A stretch of DNA of 64,000 bases from Streptomyces sp. CC0208 (lineage in GTDB: Bacteria > Actinomycetota > Actinomycetes > Streptomycetales > Streptomycetaceae): NCBI RefSeq assembly GCF_003443735.1, contig NZ_CP031969.1, forward strand, positions 8,866,001 through 8,930,000. The letters run 5' to 3'. A model generated the notes under the pieces. It searched no databases. It saw only the letters and a program-made list of their open reading frames with translations, and was not told where the DNA came from. How positions within the stretch are numbered: the stretch's first letter is position 1; each line of letters starts with the position of its first letter. Made by a program: the position numbers and the translations under genes. Below are positions 28,123-36,658 of this stretch, piece by piece.

Positions 28123-28581
28123 TCACCTGGCGTCCTCGGCTCCGGCCATGTCGTACTCGTCGATGTCCAGTTCGGCTCCAGTGGCGCTGAGGAAGTCCAG
28201 GACCTTTCGGTCCAGGTGCCAACCCAAGAGGCTGGGGGCATCCGCTGCGTCCGGGTGGGCTTGGTCTGTGTCGTTGAAGTAGCGCACGATCTGGAGCACT
28301 GCTCCGCCGCCGGTGCGGGCCAACTGCCCGGTGAGGTCGCAGATGCGGTCCGTGTGGGGCTGCAGCCTGTCGAGAATGCGGGTGATCTGCTCGTCGACGC
28401 GCAGACCCGGCTCCCGGCAGACAACCATCCACGAGTGGTTCACCGGAACCGCCGTCGGCTCGTGGAACCGGCTGCCGCGAACAGTCACCTCGTCAGGCAT
28501 CATGCCCAATTGGAAGGTCATGTCGTCTGCCGAGACGTGCTGGCTGAACAGCGCGAAGTAGGCGTACTGACGAAGTGGCAT
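28123..28581 (-). CDS. DUF4279 domain protein
   Basis: 152 residues. YAYFALFSQHVSADDMTFQL, NHSWMVVCREPG, VDEQITRILDRLQPHTDRI match the DUF4279 family of small cytoplasmic proteins of unknown function, often near toxin/immunity or SMI1-type genes. Ribosome site weak. The stretch 27961-28122 holds nothing else. Confidence 0.8.
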   Translation of the reverse strand: MPLRQYAYFALFSQHVSADDMTFQLGMMPDEVTVRGSRFHEPTAVPVNHSWMVVCREPGLRVDEQITRILDRLQPHTDRICDLTGQLARTGGGAVLQIVRYFNDTDQAHPDAADAPSLLGWHLDRKVLDFLSATGAELDIDEYDMAGAEDAR

Positions 28582-28637
28582 CCCTGGAGGATAACCGCGC
28601 GGGAAATGGGCCGACCGTGATTATGCGCGCCCAGCAG

Positions 28638-29075
28638 TCAGGCCGCCTCGCTGACCGGAGGCGTGACCTCGTAGCACCGTCGGTCACGGATCAGTGCCCA
28701 GATGACGTTGACGCGTCGGCGGGCCAGGGCGAGCACGGCCTGGATGTGCTTCTTGCCTTCGGCGCGTTTGCGATCGTAGAACTTCCGCGAGTTCGGGTCA
28801 TAGCGGACGCTGACCAGTGCGGAGGTGTAGAAGACCAGGTCACCGGCCGGTGGAGGCTGCCGCTGACCTTGCCCGAGTCGCGCGGTGCGGGTGCGACGTC
28901 GGCGAAGGCTGCCAAAGCGTCCGGAGTCGAACTCGTTGGACGCTGCCGACGGCAATATGGCGACCAGGTCGGCGACCACAGTCGTTCGGGTACGGCCGAG
29001 ACCGACCTGATCGCACCGACGGTCGGCCCGGTCGTCTCGTGCACCTCGTCTTCCGCCGCCATGCTGCACACGCTC
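28638..29075 (-). pseudogene. IS110-family transposase relic
   Basis: The frames must be joined by two shifts: VVADLVAILPSAASNEFDS, then DALAAFADVAPAPRDSGKVS, GSLHRP, then LVFYTSALVSVRYDPNSRKF and ALARRRVNVIWALIRDRRCY up to the stop. This is the C-terminal transposase_20 part of an IS110-type element. Frameshifted and inactive. Confidence 0.8.
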
Positions 29076-29076
29076 A

Positions 29077-29136
29077 CGAAGTCGGGGTAGTCCGAAGGCC
29101 GAGAACGAGGAAGGACTCGAGCTGCCGGACATCCAT
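29077..29136 (-). pseudogene. Possible LysR-type regulator start, cut by the IS110 relic
   Basis: MDVRQLESFLVLGL resembles the first residues of LysR-type regulators (MDVRQLEYFLAV...). It stops within 20 codons exactly where the IS110 remnant begins. Confidence 0.3.
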
Positions 29137-29343
29137 GCGGCGCTTCTCACTCGCCGCGTGGCTGCCGGGCGTGCGCAGGTCAGCGGTGCAGAAGGCATCC
29201 GGCGGCGCGGCGCGGTTCCGTCGTGGACGCTGTGCCGTGTGACCGGTTCTCTCATCATCCACTTTGCTCGACACTCCGAGGCACCACGTTCATGCTCGTG
29301 CCGATCACCGCCCGTTCACGACGTTCTGCGAAGACGTTCCGTG

Positions 29344-30954
29344 TCAGGTCCAGGGCGCCACAAGGACGAAGGAGCGGCTGGCCCGGTAGGCGGCCGTGTT
29401 CTCGGAAGGGTCGAGCCACAACTGGAGGTTGTCCCGGTGGCGGAGGTAGCGGCCGGGGTAGTTGTACGACTCGAGGGAGACCGAACCGGCCGTGGAACCG
29501 GGGCGGGGGCAGAAAGTGGTGTCCTTCCGGAAGATGGCGGATCGGTCGTCGGTGTCCAGCCGGATGCGGAAGGCGTAGTGGCGCAGGTACCTGCCCGTGG
29601 CGTCCCTGAGTGAGTAGCAGTGGGGGTCGGCCAGGCCGGGAACGAAGGTGAAGGTGGCCGCCTGACGGGTGACCGCGGAGCTGGTGGTGCCGACGGGGCC
29701 CAGGATGCCGAGTCGGCCGGATTGGCTCACGTAGTCCTCGGGATTGTCGACCGACCGTAGGGCATGTCGCCCCGAGAACCGCACCGCGACCGGCGTCGCC
29801 GGGGCCTCTGTCGGCGTCGTTGCGGGTGCCGGTGTCCGTGAGGCGGACGCTCTCGGGGCCGGCGGCACGGACGAGGCCGCGGGCGACAGCGGGGCCGCGA
29901 CGGCGGGCCGCGCGGCCGGCTCGTGAGACCCCACGGCCGGCTCGTGAGACCCCGCTGCGGTGTACCAGGCCACTCCGGCAGCCGCGAGCGTGACGGCTCC
30001 TGCGGCTGCCGCCGCCGCGGGCTTGACGGCCAGCCTGCCGATCGTCCGCGCCGCGCGGCTTGCACCACTCGCCGTACGCGTGCCAGTGCCAGTGCCAGTG
30101 CCAGTGCCCATGCCCGTGCCGACGGTCGCCCCGGCCGAGTCCGCCCTCAGCGCTCTGGCCAGTACCAGTCCGGCCAGGCCGACCGGCGCCGGCACCAGCG
30201 CGAGGCCGGCCAGCAGTCCCTCCGCCGGTATCAGATCGGACGAGTTCATCAGGCACTGCGGACAGGCGCGAACATGGCGTGCCAGGCGCTTGCGCCACAG
30301 CGCGGACGGTCGCCCGTCCCATGAGGTGAGTACGGTCGCCAGGTCCGGGCAGCGCGGCGAGGCCGTCACGGCTCGTACGACGGTACGCGCCGTCTCCAGC
30401 CGTTCCTTGACCCGCTGGATCCGGACCGCGGCATGCTGGGGGGTGAGGCCGCAGGCCACCGAGAGCTCGCCGCGGGTCAGTTCACCGGCGCTCTCCATCC
30501 ACCACAGCGCGAGTACCTCGCGTTCCTCGTCCTCCAGCCAGCGGGTCGCCTCCACCGCCTCACGCCGCTGGCCCGACAGCGCAAGCCGAAGAATCGCCAG
30601 GTCGGAGAAGTCGGCCTGAGGGCCCGGTTCCTGGGCGTTCTCCTCCAGGGATTCCACGGTGAGCCCCGTGCGCCTGCTGCGCCACCGGTCACGGATCTGC
30701 CGCACGGTGATGGCGACGAGCCAGGACCGGAACCGATCCGGTTGCTCCAGGCCGGGCAACCCGTCCAGGACCCGCATCATCGTCTCCTGGACCACGTCGT
30801 CGACATCGCTGTGCCCGTCCAGCGCCCGCCCGACGATGTTGTAGACCAACGGCAGACAGTCCCGTATCAGCTGTTCCGAAGCCTGCCGGTCCCCGGCTCT
30901 CGCCGCCATGACGACGGTGACGTCCGGCCGTTCCTGCGTGTTCTGCGAGCGCAC
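29344..30954 (-). CDS. ECF-type sigma factor fused to a zinc-finger-like motif, hydrophobic segments and an AbfB domain
   Basis: 536 residues in one frame. Region about 20-95 is sigma region 2 (VYNIVGRALDGHSDVDDVVQ, RFRSWLVAITVRQIRDRWR); about 140-200 is region 4 (ELSVACGLTPQHAAVRIQRV). HVRACPQCL near 225-233 resembles the HxxxCxxC zinc motif of anti-sigma factors. Two hydrophobic stretches follow (about 240-265 and 318-340), separated by a Thr-Gly repeat, then a Ser/Pro/Ala linker and from about 395 an AbfB domain (SVDNPEDYVS, CYSLRDATGRYLRHYAFRI, SYNYPGRYLRHRD), which binds arabinofuranose in arabinofuranosidases. A sensor-sigma hybrid that could respond to extracellular sugar; topology is uncertain. 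Confidence 0.9.
   Translation of the reverse strand: MRSQNTQERPDVTVVMAARAGDRQASEQLIRDCLPLVYNIVGRALDGHSDVDDVVQETMMRVLDGLPGLEQPDRFRSWLVAITVRQIRDRWRSRRTGLTVESLEENAQEPGPQADFSDLAILRLALSGQRREAVEATRWLEDEEREVLALWWMESAGELTRGELSVACGLTPQHAAVRIQRVKERLETARTVVRAVTASPRCPDLATVLTSWDGRPSALWRKRLARHVRACPQCLMNSSDLIPAEGLLAGLALVPAPVGLAGLVLARALRADSAGATVGTGMGTGTGTGTGTRTASGASRAARTIGRLAVKPAAAAAAGAVTLAAAGVAWYTAAGSHEPAVGSHEPAARPAVAAPLSPAASSVPPAPRASASRTPAPATTPTEAPATPVAVRFSGRHALRSVDNPEDYVSQSGRLGILGPVGTTSSAVTRQAATFTFVPGLADPHCYSLRDATGRYLRHYAFRIRLDTDDRSAIFRKDTTFCPRPGSTAGSVSLESYNYPGRYLRHRDNLQLWLDPSENTAAYRASRSFVLVAPWT
29914..29953. repeat. Two-copy 21-bp direct repeat in the sigma/AbfB linker
   Basis: GGCCGGCTCGTGAGACCCC occurs at 29914-29932 and 29935-29953. 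On the coding strand it doubles the heptapeptide VGSHEPA in the linker before the AbfB domain. Confidence 0.8.
30080..30120. repeat. Hexanucleotide tandem repeat coding a Thr-Gly tract
   Basis: GTGCCA is repeated about five times with decay at the end (CCCATGCCCGTGCC). It encodes alternating Gly-Thr between the two hydrophobic segments of the sigma/AbfB protein and, being in six-base units, can change length without a frameshift. Confidence 0.85.
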
Positions 30955-31236
30955 CCCGTCCCACCTGTTCCGTCGCCTTGCCGATGTCCCGAGGGCGACA
31001 GTCTGTCAGGAGCGAATACGGAGGATCTGCCTGGGCCGCTTCTCAGGTGCCGCCCCACGACCTTCGTCCCCGGCGTCCGGGAGAAGTCCGGGCACTTGCC
31101 CGTACGGTGCGTCGGGTTGGAGGGCCGCCGTTCTCGCGAGCGGTGTGCACACTGTCCCGTTGCGTCGGCGGTGGCAGGCGCGGTGTCGTTGGTCTTCTGA
31201 AGCGCCACAAGCTATGCGCGCGGGTGCTCGGGAGCG

Positions 31237-31647
31237 TCATGGGCGGGCAGACGCCCGGCGGACGAGCGCGGTGCGATCGGGGGCGAGGAGGAAGGGCAGC
31301 AAGGCTCCCAGGGCGGCGGCGAAGGCCCGCACGCGAAGGTCAGCCAGCCGGGCGCTGTCGGCGCTGCCGGGCAGATGATTGACGGCTCCGAAACCGCACT
31401 CGGCGTACAGCTGAGCGATGCCTGCGTAAACCTTGAGGCCGGAGTCGTCCAGGACGCGGACGTCCGCGACCACTTCGGCTTCCTTCTTCCAGAAGTAGTA
31501 GTAGATGGTGATGCGCAGGCCTTGACCGGCGTATTCGAAGCCACCGTCGATGTCGTGGGGCCCGGCGAATCCCGCCTCCCGCAGGAACCCGAAAGCCTCC
31601 CGGCCGAGTCGGCGGACCGCTTCCTCCGGCGTCTCCCTTTTGCCCAT
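31237..31647 (-). CDS. Hypothetical protein, 136 aa
   Basis: From ATG 31647: MGKRETPEEAVRRLGREAFG, then YAGQGLRITIYYYFWKKEAE and VVADVRVLDDSGLKVYAGIA. Clearly coding, mixed alpha/beta, no signal. Family not recognised. There is no good ribosome site, and an IS5 relic abuts the start, so the N-terminus may be truncated. The downstream gap 30955-31236 shows no gene. Confidence 0.6.
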   Translation of the reverse strand: MGKRETPEEAVRRLGREAFGFLREAGFAGPHDIDGGFEYAGQGLRITIYYYFWKKEAEVVADVRVLDDSGLKVYAGIAQLYAECGFGAVNHLPGSADSARLADLRVRAFAAALGALLPFLLAPDRTALVRRASARP

Positions 31648-31714
31648 CCAGTCATCGTCGGGCGGACCGGCCCCCCGCCGCCACACCCAGGAGAGGTGTG
31701 GGACGAGCAAGCCG

Positions 31715-31800
31715 GTGCAGTCCCGGCCGCATGCTGGTGAGCCCGCACGATCGTGGAGTCCACCGACACAGCCCAGTTGAGGTCCTTGTCGCCCCCGGCC
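31715..31800 (-). pseudogene. IS5-family transposase fragment
   Basis: Reads DKDLNWAVSVDSTIVRAHQH and AAG, the catalytic VDST...RAHQHA block of IS5-type transposases. Only about 28 codons remain. It separates a truncated SMI1-like gene from the hypothetical gene at 31237. Confidence 0.7.
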
Positions 31801-31829
31801 CCGGCACGGTCCAGCGGCCGATTCTCACC

Positions 31830-32213
31830 GTGGCGCCAGTCGCTCGGTCGGCATCGTCGGGCGACTCGAGGGTGTCGGCCACGTGGGTCAGCAGTGCGGC
31901 GAGATGCGGCCAGGCGGCTTCGGGCGCGTGGCCGTGGCCCGTGTAGCGGATCAGGCAGCCCTGGTGCCGCCCCGCCCGCAGGTCGGCGAACAGGCCGCCG
32001 CCCGCCGCGTCGTGGGCGATGGGAATGCAGACGGGCAGCCACAGGAGAAGGGCTTCGCCGGGGTGGAGCGTGCCTGCCGGCTGGCGGGTGCAACGTTCCT
32101 GGAACGCCTCGAACTGCGGCTGGAGTTCCGGAGGGCAGGTGCGGCGGGCGGTGTCCAGGAAGAGCGCCCGGTGCTGGAGGGTGTCCCCAAGGGGAGGAAG
32201 ACACGGTAAGGGT
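31830..32213 (-). pseudogene. SMI1/KNR4-type protein, truncated at both ends
   Basis: Open frame after a stop near 32211, with no start codon at a sensible place: QHRALFLDTARRTCPPELQP, LHPGEALLLWLPVCIPIAHD, GLFADLRAGRHQGCLIRYTG, WPHLAALLTHVADTLES. This is the C-terminal half of an SMI1/KNR4 superfamily protein, a fold common among immunity proteins. The N-terminal half is missing at the boundary with the monooxygenase gene and the end runs into the IS5 fragment. Confidence 0.65.
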
Positions 32214-32216
32214 CAC

Positions 32217-33518
32217 CTACGGCTTGGCTGACGAGGTGCTCGGGGATGCGGCCGGGGCTGCGGAGTCCGGCGCCCCCGCGTAGTCGGGCAGCTCGACGCC
32301 GTTGATCGCGCGCCCGACCAGCTCGGTGAACCATTCGCCGGCGGAATCGGGGAGCGGCTCGGCGTCCGGCCCGGGGACCTCGCGACTGCGGGCGTTCAAT
32401 CGGCCGATCTCCTGGTTGGCCTCGACGAACGGGCGCATCCGCGCCTCGTAACGGGCGAACCCGGTGGCGGGGTCCCAGTCCGCGGAGGCCAGCTCCCCGG
32501 CCAGTACGTAGGCGCCGACCAGTGCAAGCCCGGTGCCCTGCCCGGACATCGGTGACGAGCTGAACGCCGCGTCCCCGAGCAGCCCCACTCGCCCGCTCGA
32601 CCAGCGGTCCATCACCACTTGAGCCACCTGGTCGAGGTAGAAGTCCGGGGTGTCGTCCAGGTGCGCGAGGACGTCCGGGGCCAGCCAGCCCAGGCCCGCC
32701 ATCCGCTCACGCAGCAGGCGCTTTTGGGCCGCGACGTCACGGTAGTCGACGTCGAAGTCGGCCGAGGCGCAGTAGAACATGGCCATCGCCCGAGTGGCGT
32801 CCTGGATGGGCCGCAGGAGGGCTGAGCGACCGGACTCCTGGTCCTGGTACTCGAGCAGCCAGCGGTCCAGCCCGAACTCGTTGGGCACACTGTAGAAGGC
32901 CAGCACGTGCCCAAGGTGGCGCAGGAACCGCTCATGCGGCCCGAAGACCATCGCCCGCAGCTCCGAGTGCAGCCCGTCGGCCCCGACCACCAGGTCGAAG
33001 CGCCGCCGGTCGCCGCCCGCGAAGACCACGTCGACCCCGTCCGCGTCCTGGGCGAGTTCGGCGATTCGGTCGCCGAAGATGTACTCGACGCCGTCGCGGG
33101 TGTCGTCGTAGAGCACCTGGGACAGGTCCCCGCGCAGGATCTCGATGTCCGCGATGAACCCGTCGCCACCGTCGTCGTCGGCGCGGAAGGTCTCCAGCAC
33201 CTGCCCGGCTGCGTCCACGGTGTGCGCGCCGGCGGTGTCGGTGCATGCCGCGCGGACCGTCGCGTCCAGCCCCATGCGTTCGATGACCTCCTTGGCGACC
33301 CCGCGTGCGTCCACCGCCTGCCCGCCGGGACGCAGCTCGGGAGCCCGCTCCACCACGGTCACCTCGGCCCCCCGCCGGCGCAGCCAATGGGCCAGGGCGG
33401 GTCCCGCGACGCTCGCCCCCGCCACCAACACCCTGGGACCGCTCACTCGCGTCGCCTGCTCGCCCGTTGGGATCGTGCGCTCCTGCTCGGAGTCGTTGAC
33501 GCCCATCACTGCCTCCAT
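32217..33518 (-). CDS. FAD-dependent monooxygenase (PHBH/RebC-type)
   Basis: 433 residues from the ATG at 33518, which has AGGAGG 7 nt upstream; frames further up are unlikely. FAD-binding GASVAGPALAHWLRRRGAEV near the start, DLVVGADGLHSELR in the middle (DG motif), and GRVGLLGDAAFSSSPMSGQG (GD motif) identify a group A flavin hydroxylase, like tetracycline-modifying or aromatic-polyketide hydroxylases. Substrate unknown. An exact inverted repeat touches its ribosome site. It stands alone. Confidence 0.93.
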   Translation of the reverse strand: MEAVMGVNDSEQERTIPTGEQATRVSGPRVLVAGASVAGPALAHWLRRRGAEVTVVERAPELRPGGQAVDARGVAKEVIERMGLDATVRAACTDTAGAHTVDAAGQVLETFRADDDGGDGFIADIEILRGDLSQVLYDDTRDGVEYIFGDRIAELAQDADGVDVVFAGGDRRRFDLVVGADGLHSELRAMVFGPHERFLRHLGHVLAFYSVPNEFGLDRWLLEYQDQESGRSALLRPIQDATRAMAMFYCASADFDVDYRDVAAQKRLLRERMAGLGWLAPDVLAHLDDTPDFYLDQVAQVVMDRWSSGRVGLLGDAAFSSSPMSGQGTGLALVGAYVLAGELASADWDPATGFARYEARMRPFVEANQEIGRLNARSREVPGPDAEPLPDSAGEWFTELVGRAINGVELPDYAGAPDSAAPAASPSTSSAKP

Positions 33519-33527
33519 GTGCTTCCT

Positions 33528-33554
33528 CCTGCGCCGGATCGTTACCGGCGCAGG
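33528..33554. promoter_or_regulatory. Perfect inverted repeat overlapping the monooxygenase ribosome site
   Basis: CCTGCGCCGG-N7-CCGGCGCAGG. In the mRNA the second arm runs into the AGGAGG used by the monooxygenase. It could be a regulator operator or a stem that limits translation. The stretch 33555-33953 shows nothing else. Confidence 0.6.
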
Positions 33555-33953
33555 ACCACCGCTGTCGGTGGAACCAGGGTGTGGACTGCGGATCCGCCCA
33601 AAACTCGTCGGTACGGCCGACATCGCGTCCACGCTCCTGCCAAAGATCCTGAACTCGGCATGCGCGCGTCGATGAACGACGGATCCTCACGGCCAGGCGA
33701 ACCAGCCGGGGCCGTACCCCGTCACACCGCGGCATCACCACGTGAGTGTCCTACTCCTGACGGTGCCGTGCGCAGCCGTCACCCGGTGTGGCTCTGCCGG
33801 CGTGCCGACGAGCGTGTGACCGGGTGCAGGCATGCAGCGTCCGGGGCCGACGCGGCTGACGCGGCTGGGGCGCGACACGGTGAGACGGCCTCGGCGGCCC
33901 CGAAGGCCGGGGGCGTAAGTCGGCAGAGCCGAGGGCTGTCCGGCTCGGCTCGC

Positions 33954-35969
33954 TCACAGCAGGCCGGGCTGCTGCCATTCGGCGCCGAGGACGTGGTGGT
34001 CCAGGAAGTTGAGGAACGTCTCGTACCACAGGCGTGTGTGGTTCGGCTTCAGGACCCAGTGGTTCTCGTCCGGGAAGTAGAGGTACTTCGCGGGGACCTC
34101 GTGCCGCTGCAGTTCCTGGAAGAGCGTGGCGCCCTGCCCGACGGGCACGCGGTAGTCCTTGGCGCCGTGGATGACCAGCATCGGGGTGCTGATCTTCGCG
34201 ACGTCCAGGTGCGGCGAGTCGGCCTCGTACCGCTCGGGGCGGGTCAGCGGGTCGCCGAAGATCCGCTGGAAGTACCACGGCACATCGGTGTCGCCCTGGA
34301 ACATCCGCAGGTCCCACAGGCCCGCATGGCTGATGATCGCCTTGAACCGGTCCGTGCTGGTGGCGACCCGGTTCGCCATGTATCCGCCGTACGAGCCGCC
34401 CGCGAGCGCCGTACGTGAGGCATCGATGTCGTTGCGGGCCTCGGTCGCGTCGGTCAGCGTGATCACATCCGTGTAGGGGCGGCCGCCCCACTGCCCCCAG
34501 CCGCGCCGGTGGTTGATCTGCCCGTAGCCGGTCGACAGGGCTGGATCGGGCAGCAGCACCGCATAGCCGCGCGCGGCGAACGGCCACGGGTTCCACCGCC
34601 AGGTCCAGCCGTTCCAGCTGGACTGCGGTCCGCCGTGGACGGCGACGAGCAGCGGGGCGGGTCGCTCGGCGGACGCGCCTTCGGGCAGCACGAGCCAGCC
34701 GCGCAGTACGAACCCGTCGTCCGCCTCCGCGTGCACCTCGGTGAGTGTGCCGGGCAGCTCGCCGACGCGACCCGGGGCGGGCAGCACGGCCGGAGTCTGG
34801 TCGGCGACGCCGGCGTCGATCCGGACGGGCGTCGGCGGCGCGTCGACCGCGTGGCGCAGGGCGTAGAGCGTCCGCCCGTCGGGGGCCACGGTCAGCGAGC
34901 CGTACGCGCCCGACGCGGTGAGCCGCGTGACGCTGCCGTCCGGGTCGCGGCGGAAGACGGGTGCGCGCCCTTGCTCGTCGGACGTGAAGAACAGCGTGTC
35001 GTCCACCGGTGAACAGGCCACGCCACCGGGCCAGTTGTCGAACCCGGGCAGCAGGTCCAGCACCGCGCCGTCGGCCAGGTCGATCCGGACGAGGGTCGCG
35101 TCCCAGGGTTCGTCGTACGTCGGGTAGCGCATTCGGCAGCACACGACGGCCGAGCCGTCGTGTGTGAACCGCGGCGCCTCGTAGAGGTGCTCCCGGTCAC
35201 CGACGACGTGGATCTCCTCACCGCTCACCGCGTCGGCCACCACCACGGCGGTGCGATGCTCGTCCGGGACCCGCCCGGGCACGAACCGGCGGTACGCCAC
35301 CCGTGTGCCGTCCGGCGACAACGCCGCGTCCCCCGGATCCTCCAGGCCGACCCCCTGCCCACCGGCGACGACCGGCTCCGCGTCGGTCCCGGAACGGACG
35401 AAGGTGTGCGGCTCCTCCGGGCCGAGGTCGTGGTCCCAGGCGCGGGTCGGCCCGGCGTCATACAGGATCGCGGTGACCTTCGCGTCCTGTCGCGCAGCGC
35501 GCAGCTTGCCGTGCGCCTCGGCGTCGGCGGCCCCCGGCAGCAGCCCCGCGGTGTGGCACAGCGCGCCGGAGTCCCGGGCGACGGTGACCGCGGCGATTCC
35601 GCCCGGGTGCCGGGCCACGACGACGGCCTCCCCGCGCGGCGGCAACGCCCACAGCGCGGCGCCCTGGTCCTCGTCGGCGTCACCGTCCGCAGCGGCGCGT
35701 CCGGACAGGAAGTACAGCGTCCCGTCAGGACCGAACACCGGCGCCGACTCACCCCTGTCGGACCGGGTCAGCCGCAGCGCGTCGCGCTCTCCGGTCGGAT
35801 CGATCTCCCACAGGCCGGACACGAACCGCGTCCCGTCCCCGGACAGCGATTGCACGGCGGCGACGAGACGAGTGCCATCGACGGACAGGGCAAGGGAGTT
35901 GACGCGGGGGCAGGCGACGAGGGCGGACAGGTCACGGAAGGTGGACGGGCCACCGGACGACTCGGTCAT
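33954..35969 (-). CDS. S9-family (acylaminoacyl/prolyl oligopeptidase-type) peptidase
   Basis: 671 residues from ATG 35969; upstream codons in the same frame are Arg/Pro/Ser noise. N-terminal beta-propeller repeats (GTRLVAAVQS, APVFGPDGTLYFLSG, ALSPDGTRVAYRRFVPG), then an alpha/beta-hydrolase with nucleophile Ser in GGSYGGYM near residue 525, Asp in GAKDYRVP near 604 and His in DENHWVLKP near 638. No signal peptide, so intracellular; removes acylated or N-terminal residues from short peptides. Confidence 0.94.
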   Translation of the reverse strand: MTESSGGPSTFRDLSALVACPRVNSLALSVDGTRLVAAVQSLSGDGTRFVSGLWEIDPTGERDALRLTRSDRGESAPVFGPDGTLYFLSGRAAADGDADEDQGAALWALPPRGEAVVVARHPGGIAAVTVARDSGALCHTAGLLPGAADAEAHGKLRAARQDAKVTAILYDAGPTRAWDHDLGPEEPHTFVRSGTDAEPVVAGGQGVGLEDPGDAALSPDGTRVAYRRFVPGRVPDEHRTAVVVADAVSGEEIHVVGDREHLYEAPRFTHDGSAVVCCRMRYPTYDEPWDATLVRIDLADGAVLDLLPGFDNWPGGVACSPVDDTLFFTSDEQGRAPVFRRDPDGSVTRLTASGAYGSLTVAPDGRTLYALRHAVDAPPTPVRIDAGVADQTPAVLPAPGRVGELPGTLTEVHAEADDGFVLRGWLVLPEGASAERPAPLLVAVHGGPQSSWNGWTWRWNPWPFAARGYAVLLPDPALSTGYGQINHRRGWGQWGGRPYTDVITLTDATEARNDIDASRTALAGGSYGGYMANRVATSTDRFKAIISHAGLWDLRMFQGDTDVPWYFQRIFGDPLTRPERYEADSPHLDVAKISTPMLVIHGAKDYRVPVGQGATLFQELQRHEVPAKYLYFPDENHWVLKPNHTRLWYETFLNFLDHHVLGAEWQQPGLL

Positions 35970-36658
35970 GCGGGCGATTGTCACCCGCACGCGACGCGAG
36001 GGCCAGGGAGCCTGACGTAGACCTTTGCGTCTGTCAGCAGGCAGATGCGTCGATCCAGTCCGAACCGGCAGGCGGCGGGACCGCGAGCGCGTGCTGTCGG
36101 TGTCCCGCGCGATGTCGTCGACGGCGACGCGTGTGACACGTTTGCGGATCTTCGTGGAGCCGGGGCGGCCGTCTGTCCATGGTGCTGTGCTGCTCGCCGC
36201 GTGGCCGTGGTCCGGCTGGCGATGCTCGGCGCGTTCGGGGGAGAGAGAACGAGCGGCTGACGGCGGTGGAGCTGGGCACGACGCAGGACACGGCGCTGCG
36301 TGTGAGGATCGGCCCCTTCCGCATGGCCCTGGGCTGTGGGAACTCGCTGGTCGAATCCGGGTCGGTACGGGATGCTGCGGGCGTGATCGAGTGAGATGCC
36401 GCCGTACCGGCTGTCGAAGAGCAGCTGGAGCGCGACTATCAGCAGTGGCGGGCTGTGAGCGCGGACGCGGTGCGGGTGGCCGCGCCCGGAAGTTGAAGTA
36501 CAGGCTGGTCGGCAACGGGCTCTATCTGGTCGACCGCGTCGACGGCGGGCTGCACGAGATCGGCGTCGTCTCCGCGAAGACAGGGGAGTGGGAGGCCGAC
36601 TACCGGGCCCGGATACGCGGGCTGCCGGTGCGTACCGCGGTACGCCGTCGTGCGAAAG
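35970..36658 (+). other. Gene-free stretch with broken reading frames
   Basis: Plus-strand pieces such as LTAVELGTTQDTALRVRIGP (about 36257), VEEQLERDYQQWRAVSADAV (about 36414) and KLKYRLVGNGLYLVDRVDGG (about 36494) look coding but lie in different frames separated by stops. I read this as a decayed gene of unknown family. Confidence 0.45.

Noticed and set aside
30080..30120. CRISPR-like short repeat
   Set aside because: Six-base tandem unit inside a coding region with no spacers; no CRISPR array or cas gene is seen anywhere in the window.
35970..36515. N-terminal extension of the S9 peptidase to 36515
   Set aside because: The extra 182 residues are Arg/Pro/Ser-rich noise; ATG 35969 begins the conserved propeller.
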